Positions 43,261-52,066 of a stretch of 64,000 bases of DNA are shown piece after piece (within the stretch, counting starts at the first letter, position 1; each line of letters begins with the position of its first letter). The stretch comes from Asterella californica (lineage: Eukaryota > Streptophyta > Marchantiopsida > Marchantiales > Aytoniaceae): NCBI GenBank assembly GCA_036924285.1, contig JAYKYS010000004.1, positions 14,106,001 to 14,170,000 on the forward strand, read 5' to 3'. The notes under the pieces were generated by a model, which saw only the letters and a list, made by a program, of their open reading frames with translations, searched no databases and had not been told where the DNA came from. The translations under genes were made by a program, and so were the position numbers.

Positions 43261-45210
43261 ACGTATGCAGATTAGTCGTCAAGTATCCTCGTCTTCATTC
43301 GTATCGTCGTGATGTATGATTGTCCGAGGATAAATGAGTAAGATGTTGCTTCTTGCATGAATAAATTTTGCTTCATAGTAACATCACCATCCGTATTTTA
43401 ACTTCAAGACAAGCATCATATAAATCTATGTGGGTATTGTTCGTCATCCTGATCACTCATCCATACTTTGTGTTGATAGATCATCTTTCTCTCTTGTAGA
43501 GATCATATAGTATTATGTTGATCTCTGATCAATCAGAGAACAATGGGCTCTTCCAGATCTCCTAACCTCACTTGTGTCTCAGTACTCACGCGAGCCAATG
43601 ACACGATTGTAATGACTCGAGCTTTGTTGCATGATGTCTTCTTCATCTTCGAAACGTATCCTTTGACTTCGACTTTTCTCTTCTCTGTCGATTGTGTATT
43701 GCAGTTCACTAACTCTTTTCTCATCAGAAGATACCCTTGTGTCAAGAGCATGCAACAAAATTATCTCTCCGTTTATTTTCCTTTACATTCGTAGTAGTCT
43801 CGGTGTCCGACTCCTACTTGTATGCAACCAATTTACCATTCTCCCTTGGTTGCTCATTCTTCTTCTCCTTTGATGACGAAGGAGCATCCTCCATCTAAAA
43901 TTCTTGGCTACTAACCTCTCTAGACTTCTCTCTTCGTGTCTATCTCTTGGAAAAAATCCTTTCTCATGTGTCTTCCGCCTCTAGTCTCTATTTCACTTGC
44001 ACCAGCGCTTCATGTTGACTTTTCGTAATATATGCATGTACGAACAATGATTCGACTAGATCATGTCATTTTGTAGCTCCTTGAATGATCGTTGCCGTTC
44101 TCAGCAATGCCTTTCTTGGCATCTTTTCTTTTAGCTGAATGGATAGGAGGTGACCACAGTCCACTTGTCTCTACATACTCGTCAGAATTCATCTTTCGAT
44201 CCTCAACCCTCACGCCATAAGTCGAAGCATTAATCATTGCAACATCATTTGTTGTCAAAAATTCGTCAACCAACTTCCTCATATCTCTCTTCCCAAAATT
44301 GGTTTGAATAAGATCTCCGTATCCTTGAGCACAACTTTTGTGTCTTTCCAAAATATGATGTCTCACTGTAGTGTTTGGATGAAGTCACCACAATCTTACG
44401 AGGATGATCAATATCATCAGATAATATGCACCACTACATCCATACTTGTTTAGTCGTAGGTCTCTTCTCTCTCATCGTTCCTCTCTCCTCAAGCTTCATA
44501 AGCTTTAGTTGGAGATCCCTCATTTTTGCATGATATCATCATGTCACAAGTAGTCTTTCTTGGGAGCTATAGAAGGAGTTGGAACTAAGGATATCAGCAC
44601 CACCGGAACCAACATACAATCCGTGTGGCAGGAGGAGATGTTACAATAATCAGTGCGAATCTCTCAAAGGAACCTTCTCTCGTCTTCATTCCCTCTTGGT
44701 AAGGAGTCCAATTGTTTCGTGGACCTCTTTCCAACTGGTCGTCAACCCTTCATCCTCTTCCTTATTCTCAGCAACATCTCTAACTTTTCTTGCAACCTTT
44801 CATCGGTGGTTCAAAGAAATAACTCTATCTTGTTATCCTGCAAGGTAAGTTTCTCCATCCGAGTGAGTCACTAGAACTATTTCTTGAAGCTCAAAAGCTC
44901 AAAAACTCTATCGCTTGCAACCCTTTATTGGGTAGCTCCACCCATTCCAAGAAAGATTTTCTAATAACTCTATCCAAAAACATTCCTCCTCTCATCGTTC
45001 TCTAGAATTCTTCTCAATCTTTTTTTGAATGTTTCACGATGTCTTTCACATGCTCTTTGACCTCCGACATCGCAGCCAACGAAAAAATCTCTACCATCTT
45101 GTTCTTTGTTCAGCTCCATCTCTCATCAAATTGATCGACCTTCGTCACTACAACATGCAATGCTACAGTCTCTAGCTTCTTGATTTCCAACAATTAATAT
45201 ATCTCTATCT
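43261..45210 (-). pseudogene. Old gag-protease, right half of the split element
   Basis: Starts with the target copy ACGT and continues the sequence broken at 33299. Minus strand pieces match inner gag: SLARVSTETQVRLGDLEEPI (43533-43751, just before the protease), IQTNFGKRDMRKLVDEFLTT and MINASTYGVRVEDRK (44061-44366), then gag-domain debris to about 45200. Heavily mutated. The N-terminal end and its PBS are not recognisable. Confidence 0.75.
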
Positions 45211-45372
45211 TTTTGCCGCATGTGATCAAACCTTCCAAATCTCCTCTTACGGTCTAAAATCACTCACACTATCAAAACAGACCGCTTGATCTGAGACACA
45301 TTTCCTCCCATAGATAGATTTGACCATCCTGATCTCAATGAGATCTCAAACAAGCAGCTATTCTCGAGATCT
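45211..45372 (-). repeat. Old LTR fragment
   Basis: CCGCATGTGATCAAACCTTCC and GACCGCTTGATCTGAGACAC follow the LTR middle of the inner-element family (CAGGTGACCGAACCTTC; GGATCGTCTAAACTGATATC). Confidence 0.5.
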
Positions 45373-45540
45373 TATGAGGATTGGACACAAGTTCACGGAT
45401 ATAACTCTCAAGCAGTTGAGATTGGGTCAGATGGGTCTCTTCGACAAGAAGAGATGATATGCTTCAAGGAGATGCTTTCACGACATGAGAAAACATTTGC
45501 CTTCGAATCAAATGAGATAAGATGTGTGGAGGCTTCAAGT
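45373..45540 (+). pseudogene. Plus-strand pol fragment
   Basis: The plus strand reads IGHKFTDITLKQLRLG, then in a shifted frame GSDGSLRQEEMICFKEMLSR and HEKTFAFESNEIRCVEASS. The inner element has KFTEKTLEELKIG, GSDGSLLLEERMCFKEMLSR and HGKAFAFEPLEIGCVD at the same place in pol. Only about 160 bp remain, and it is the only retroelement coding piece on the plus strand here. Confidence 0.8.
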
Positions 45541-46560
45541 CTTCTAAACTACTTCACTCGGTTCTCACTTTTCACTATGATTTCTCTCTGCATCCCAAAC
45601 AAACTATGTTAATTGATAGTTAGAGAGAGCCTATTGCACAACCTCCCCATACTAGTTTTTGTGTACTTCTAAGAGTACATGCTTTAGGAATATTCTAGAT
45701 CTGTACCCTTAGAGGTACATGCATTAGATCCTTCAATCAACATATCACAAATATATGCTCAATGTGTGTGTTTCACTAAAAATGACAAGCTTTTTCACCC
45801 TTAGTATAGTGCAGATGACACAACCAATTATCCAATCAGCGTCTGCACATACTTTGCATATTTCTATAATTAAGATTCCATATGAAATAAACAAAATATC
45901 CACAAGAAGCGTAAAAAGACCTCTATCAATGGTGTATGAAGAATGAGAAATCAAAAGTTTAAATAGCATTCCTTTTATCAAATAAATGTCACTGGAGCAA
46001 TAATACATAACTTTTGGAATGTATATTTCATGTAAAAAATGGTTCAAATGTTCAGATTCGAAATCATATTATCCATATTGTCTAGATATCTCCAACTTTT
46101 GGTCATAGTGAAAAGATATTCATATTCATGGATGAAAGACAAAATCCACTAAAAGTAGGTAAAATTTGATTTCAGTAGATGAAAGTAGGCACAGAAATAT
46201 TCAGCCAATAAATCTAAAAGTTCTCTGTTCTAAATATAAACTTTATGACTTAATACCTCAATAGAGTGCTATCTACAAAACTCTATTGAAATTTGTCTGA
46301 CTTATATCGGGATGGAATAGTTTATCAAAATCTGATCGAAGAAGATCATGTAAGTAAGTACAATATACACAATCCTGAATAAAGCATGAAAGATAAACAG
46401 AATTCAAAAGTACACACCTTTTTCTAATATTGCTATAACTTCTTTAGAATGAACCATTTAGTTGGCATGAATATCAAACCTATCTACAACTTGCTCTACA
46501 TGCTGGCGGGCTCGCTATCAGCAGACTGGAATGATATACGGATGCTAATAAGTATAAGGA
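45541..46560 (-). repeat. Heavily decayed LTR sequence
   Basis: CACCCTTAGTATAGTGC and CCAATCAGCG near 45800 match CGCCCTTAGTATAGCGC and CCAGTCAGC of the LTR. GGAGCAATAATACATAACTT near 45990 matches the LTR end region. Later blocks (GATATCTCCAACTTTTGG near 46090; CTATAACTTCTTTAGAATG near 46430) are weaker. The last recognisable trace is about 46500. Confidence 0.45.
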
Positions 46561-48000
46561 TGGATCCTTCCAATCAACGATGATTATGGAGAAAATGAGA
46601 AGAACAGTGAAAGCAAAGCATATGGCGAGTCGACATAATTGTTGGTCGAATTTTAGTTAAACGTCCCGAGTAATCTTTGATTCTTAAGCCATTTACGAGC
46701 AAGACACGACTGGAACTTGTGATGTAGCAGCAGCAGCAGAGGAGAGGGAACTGACAATGATGTCTGTCAGTGGCTCTCTTTCGTAGGCATTTGCAGCTCA
46801 CAATTCCAGCCATTCCAGAATCGTAATTCAGATCAGTATCTTGCTGTCTGAAAAGGTTGAGTCAAGAGTACTTTTACTACTGAGAAGATAATTCCTCCAA
46901 GATGGAGGAAGAAGAAGTTGAAAGAGCGCACATGCATAATTATGACTCGATGGCCTTAGAGATACCGGAGGAATTTTGACTCATGGTATCAAAGTATAAA
47001 TAACGAGATGAGATGAGAGCTACTAGAGGAGTTACTAGTGAGTATTTACTCCCTCTGCCAGGACATACGATTCAAGTGCCTAGGCTAACTTCAGTGCTGG
47101 CGATAGAGAAGGCAGGCAGGCAGTCAGACAGACTACTAAGAATACGTATGTATTATTAACTACTCAACTACTACTACCACTCGACACTCCTTTCTTTTGG
47201 GTCTACGAACATGATCTAAATGAACCTGGTACCCAAATCTTTTAGCTTTGGCTTTTTACCGGTCATAGTCAGCTTTTATTCATTCGACTCGATTGTTTCT
47301 TTCTATTGAAGAAAATTAGATCTTATATAGAATAAAAAGTCAAATAAGAACTAATTTTAGTTTATTAAAATAATATAGTTCATTTTAAAGAAATAGATAA
47401 TATTATTTCAGAAATTTTCTCATGATGCTTTATAAAAGCCCTTCGTTGAGATTACCTTGGTTGACTTCTACTTTTTAGCACAATGTCGACTATTTTGTAA
47501 ATCAGAATTTCTCGTTTAAATATCTTTCATGATTTTTTGATTCTTTTGTATCCAGATCTCTCTGTATTCAAAGTTGAGAGTGCATAACTGAATTATCCCC
47601 CAGCCAACCAGCTAATGCTTGTTCCTGCGCTGAATTCGTGTTTTAACATCCTGTAGTGACGGAAATACTTGGATAGTAATAGTAGTTTTTATTCACGAAG
47701 CTTTGCGACCCTATCGGGCCATATAACGATTTGCGTTTCACGTGATCGCGATGAGCGTCTTTTATTCACTCTAGCAGTTTATTCACTCTCGGGGAGAAAT
47801 TATTGAATTACCGGTAAATATCATACTGTAAAAGGTAATGACCAGTTTATCGACCGATATCCGGTTTTCGTTCTCAAAACTAATAGGTATTTGTCGATAT
47901 CTTTTAGTTTTGCCTGTAAAGATCCGGTTTAGTACAATTTCAACCCGCTGTTCCCAAAAACCTCCGGTCAATCTTCCAAGTAACTCCGATTAGCACCCAG
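46561..48000. other. Intergenic, no gene seen
   Basis: First sequence outside the retroelement stack, with moderate to high AT content. Short ORFs (46574-46813, 47783-47971) have no domain. Confidence 0.5.
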
Positions 48001-48120
48001 CACTGGACTCAACCCTGGTTAGGTTTGCCAGAGTCGAACCCAAGAGCAGCGCTTGCTGGAACTAGAGGTATGACCAGTAGACTCTACTAGGTGGTGGTCA
48101 TATGAAGAGCAAGTGAACCG
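47995..48120 (-). repeat. tRNA-like (SINE-like) segment
   Basis: The minus strand has GGGTTCGACTC at 48041-48031, a close match to the RNA polymerase III B box GGTTCGANNCC, followed by CTGGCAAACCTAACCAGGG. An A box is not clear (TAGTAGAGTCTACTGG upstream is a weak candidate). It does not fold as a full tRNA by eye. A similar arrangement lies on the plus strand near 51458-51520. Confidence 0.35.
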
Positions 48121-48730
48121 GCCTCTCGCAATACAGAAAGCTCTGCACCTTCAAGTTATAATTTCCAAATAAATTTATTAGAATTAGATATTAGAATTGA
48201 ATTTATTACTGAATTAGATAGACATATGTGTAATTAGACATAATTTTGATTTCTTGTAATTACGGGATACTTTTAGTAAAGAGAAGTACTATTTTGATTG
48301 TCACATTTTTTCGTTAGTTAAAGTTATGTTTACTAGTTTCTCATTCGAGTATAACTACTAATTTTCACTTAACTAATTATACTGATTTTCTGTCAAGTTT
48401 TTAATATATATTGTCTGTCCATTTTCAGGTCGTATTCTCCACTCTAGGAAACTCTCGAGAGTATAGCTAGAATATCTCAGCCTTCGTGGGGTCACTTGGA
48501 GTAGGATCAAGTGCTGGGTATATTATACCATGGTCATTATGAGTTTTTGACTAGGGTACACAAGCTTGATTCAAGACTTACTATAATAAGTTGGCTGGTG
48601 GACTTGTGGGGATCTTTCTCAAGGAAGAGAAAAATATGATTTTTCGCCTCCCAATTCTCTCATCTGATCCTATCATCCCGAAATTCTTTCGTTCGAGCAC
48701 CTGCTGCTCCAGTCCTTAATTTAAATCATT
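48121..48730. other. AT-rich intergenic stretch
   Basis: AT-rich with ATTAGA-type repeats. GTGCTGGGTA at 48513-48522 is a rough inverted match to CACCCAGCAC at 47995-48004, which could bound a small element of about 530 bp. No coding signal. Confidence 0.3.
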
Positions 48731-50050
48731 TTTTGTCTGTGCCTCTCCTTCATGTGGCCTACTGCCTACTCCTGCCTTCCCTTCCTTCCTGCCGCCCGCT
48801 ACGGCTGCAGCAGCTACTGCTTTTCGTCTCTGGGTCTGGCGAGAAGGTCGGGTCGGATCGGGTTCTGGTCCTGTCCCCCAAGAGGGCAGGACCAGAAGGA
48901 CATGCAGCAGGAAGGGGAGGAGAAGAGAGGAAAGGACTCAAAGGAGATATATAGAGATGAAGGGGGCGTGAATTCAGTTCGGTTGAGTCAAACCTTTGAC
49001 TCAGCTGGAAATACTTAGGCTCAAGAATACGACGTCGTTGATGATACGGACGGACGGACGGGAGGCAGGCAGGGACGAGGACGCATAAACGGGCGGTCGC
49101 TGAGGTGGGACCTACGTACACCCAGGCCAGCGTACCTTTAGAGGCAAGGTGGTGCAGGGCGGAAGTATGGAGGTAAAGAAAGAAGGGAAAGAAGGGAAGG
49201 AAAGAAAAGAAAAGAAGGGAATACATACAACAACAAAAGTACCAGCACCATGGACTCAAGCAACCAATTTGAGAAAAGGATGGGACCACTGTGGTTGTGT
49301 AGGACCAGAAGTACGGTACACCACTTGACCAGACCCACCAGTTAAGTAGTTGCTTAGGTTCGGAGGGAGTATGGCAAGGAGTAGTGCTCCCGCTACGGTA
49401 TCTATCTAAGAGCCTGCGCTGCCCACTGCACGGCGCGGCGGGCAGCCCCACTGAACGGCGCGGCGGGCAGCCAAGAGAGAGAGAGAGAGAGAGAGAGTGA
49501 GAGAGAGAGAGCAGGAGGGAGGGAGGGGATTGGGGAGAGGGATGTCTGTTGTTGGTCTGTCTGTCTGTGTCTGTCTCTCTGCCTTCTTCTCCTCAGAGAC
49601 ACGCAGACAAAAGACAGGCTCGTCAGTTCACGTCCGGTGACATAGTCAGGGGGGATCAGTCGGTCCTACCTAGGGAGGAAGGGGAAGGAAAGCCAAGGAC
49701 GAGGATGAGGAGAGGCCCGAGCCCGAAGCATGTGTCATGGGAAGGTCTCCCGTCGCATCTTTAATTTTATTTATATATCCTCTCGATGGACGAGGAGGAG
49801 TTTCATTGTCCTCAGACCTGAACTGAATTGGACGAACTACTACTACTTCTACTACCCACCTGATCCCCCATCTTCATTGCGTCGCGTGTTTACCTGATCT
49901 CCCATCAACATCTCAGATCAGACCAGACGTGATGTGATGTGATCGAGTCAAGCGGTTGCGTTTCTCATGTCTACCTGTTCTTCACCTTTTGCTTGCATCC
50001 AGCTGCTACTTGATTTGGTGGTAATAATCCCCGTCTCCTCCTCTCCTGCC
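48731..50050. other. GA/CT-rich intergenic region upstream of the hAT-derived gene
   Basis: Alternating purine- and pyrimidine-rich blocks, a 25-bp tandem duplication (49423-49472) and a (GA)n tract. The 230-codon minus ORF (48759-49451) is low complexity without domain. It may contain distal promoter sequence, which cannot be delimited. Confidence 0.4.
49423..49512. repeat. 25-bp duplication followed by a (GA)n microsatellite
   Basis: Two 25-bp units sharing ACGGCGCGGCGGGCAGCC (49423-49447, 49448-49472), one substitution apart, then about 19 GA units at 49474-49512 with one TGA interruption. Confidence 0.9.
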
Positions 50051-50052
50051 TG

Positions 50053-50115
50053 TGCTACGGTAGTGTTGTTTTACTGCTACCGTAGTAGCGTAGCTAAAAC
50101 AACACTACCGTAGCA
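50053..50115. repeat. Perfect inverted repeat, 21-bp arms, 21-nt loop
   Basis: Arm 50053-50073 starts TGCTACGGTAGTGTTGTTTT. Arm 50095-50115 is its exact reverse complement. The loop contains another CTACCGTAG motif. It lies about 1.95 kb upstream of the hAT-derived gene and could form a 63-nt hairpin on either strand. Confidence 0.9.
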
Positions 50116-51440
50116 GCGTAGCTATGGTGGTTGCGCTGGGTGAGGGCTTTGTTTCTTCAGTGGTCTGGTGTCTTTAGCGGTGTCTGCGAGTGAAGAGAAG
50201 AGGAGAGCAGGAGAAGAAGCAGCCAAACCTTTAGCTTACCCCGCTGCCCTCCAGCGGACCAGACCGGACGGATTGAGTACCGTATCAGCTGCCTTTCCTG
50301 CTGCTGCTGCGAGGGGACTGGGGAGAAAGGGAAAGAAGGAGAGAGAAGAAAGTGTGGAGAGGAGGAGAGAATAGAATGTGAAGATAAAGTGAAGAGGAGT
50401 GGAGAGAAGAAGTGTAGTTGGCTGGGCTTGTTATCGTTGTCGTTCGGGAGCACAAGCATCATCATCACCATCATCTTTCTTGCTCTGTCTGTCTGTGCAC
50501 CTCCTCCGTCCTCTCTTGGGTCTGGCCGAGTATTAGTAGGATATTTCTTCTTTTTCTCCGTTCCGGAACTACTCCGAAGTGAAGGAAAGGGAAGCAAGGG
50601 AAAGGAAGGAAGCAGGAAGGGAAGGGAAGGGAAGGAAGGAAAGAAGAAAAGGGAGAGGTGCAACAACAACTGCCTTTGCTCTCTTTCAGAGAATCTCTCT
50701 CTCCTCTCTCTTCACTCTCTCTCCCTCTCTCGGTAGGCCGTCGTTGTCATCCTCCCCGTTCGTTACGTTTGTCAGAAGAGGTTGTCGTCGTTGGTTAGAA
50801 GAGTTGGCTGGTGCTGTGAAAACTTTTGAAGTGTTTGGATGTCGGACGAGAGTGACCCGGAGGGAGGAAGACAGCCGGGTGAAAAATTAGACAGCAGTAC
50901 CTCGAGTGAGAAGGATATAGAGATAGCGTATCAGGAGAGAGACTGAAAGGGCCTGAAAGGATTGAAAATAGTGATTGCGTTGGAGGTAACGCTGGTGCGA
51001 TTGCACGTCATAATTTTGTGACAGTTATTCGTGATCCGCACGGGGTCCCCCTCGTGCTGGAGGATATCAGTGCACTCACCGCGTACCTGCTAGGATTGAT
51101 TGGTCACGACGACGGCTTGGATTCTCGGTAGCGACGCGTGCATCGGGTCCAGGGTTTAGTGGGAGGTGGTGCTGAATTTTTTCTGGGACAGTGCTCTTCG
51201 GTTGGCGTTGCACTGCATTCATCGGGTCAGTGTAGTGACATCGATTTGACTAGAATGATGGATTGAAAACGGTGTCATTGAGGCCGTCGTGATCCGCGGC
51301 CCACCGTCAGTGTATGTGTTCGCTGGGCTAGCAGCATTCTTTCCCCAGCACTGTCCGCCCTCGCCATCCATGCGACAAGCAGGTCAACATGGGAAACGTC
51401 GGGAAGAAATGGAAGAAAAAGCCAGCCGTTGTGTTCCGGG
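50116..51440 (+). promoter_or_regulatory. Probable promoter/5' untranslated region of the hAT-derived gene
   Basis: A purine-rich block (50320-50660) gives way to a CT-rich block (50690-50735), a pattern common around plant transcription starts. No ORF with a domain lies between here and the coding start. The transcription start and any 5' UTR intron cannot be fixed from sequence alone. Confidence 0.3.
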
Positions 51441-51457
51441 AGTATCATAAATCAATG

Positions 51458-51520
51458 TAGAACCTCAGGGGTTGTGGGCTCTAACCCTGGCCTGGCTTTT
51501 ACACCAGGGGTTGGTCGGTT
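51458..51520 (+). repeat. Second tRNA-like (SINE-like) segment
   Basis: TAGAACCTCAGGGGTTGTGG then GCTCTAACCCTGG resembles the anticodon-to-B-box part of a tRNA (B box GGGCTCTAACCC). CTGGCTTTTACACCAGGGG follows, like the sequence after the B box near 48020. Damaged or derived; not a functional tRNA. Confidence 0.3.
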
Positions 51521-52066
51521 TGTTGTATTGGCACTTTTAATTCAGTTATTCGTCGGCCCTTCTCATTTCTTGGCTATCATCTTCTTATCAATTGTCCCGA
51601 ACGACGTGCTGTCTGCCACTCAGCGCATGCTTATGAGCTCACCACCGTCTAGGTCCGGGTATTTCATTGTGTATGAAGCGGCCTTGGCCCTTCTGCATAT
51701 TTGCTGCCGAAGCTTAGCTATGCTTCTTGCTCTTCACCCTAACCCACTAGCCCCTCAATCTTTATTCCTAAAAAAGAAAGGCCGGCCTTCTGTTATGAAG
51801 TTACCGTCGGCGAGTTTACAGCCATCATTCGCTTTGAGGAAATTTTTTCTCCGACCTTAGTTTCATTCGGAGCATGGGTCGCCTTTCAAGCGTGTTTTCG
51901 CGTAGCTTTTGAGGCGATCCCCCCCGAGTATCGGTCTGAAACAGGCAGGCAGACATTGAGGAGGCTTTCGTTTACACCCAGCGGAGGGATTGTGAGCAGG
52001 CTAGGATGGAAAGTCGCATGAACTCCCGCAGAATAAGGTGTGGGAGAAGCAGCCGGTGAGGCATCC
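51521..52066 (+). other. 5' flank of the hAT-derived gene
   Basis: A 143-codon frame at 51429-51860 has no domain. An in-frame TAA at 52034-52036 closes the hAT frame upstream, so the protein does not extend into this region without a splice. Confidence 0.4.

Noticed and set aside
48031..48088. Functional tRNA gene
   Set aside because: Only a B box is clear; no full acceptor or anticodon stem could be paired by eye.
48759..49451. 230-codon minus ORF
   Set aside because: Low-complexity Ser/Pro/Phe-rich translation of GA/CT tracts, without domain or sensible composition.
50157..50669. 170-codon minus ORF
   Set aside because: Product is mostly Ser/Phe/Leu/Pro from purine-pyrimidine tracts; an artefact of composition.
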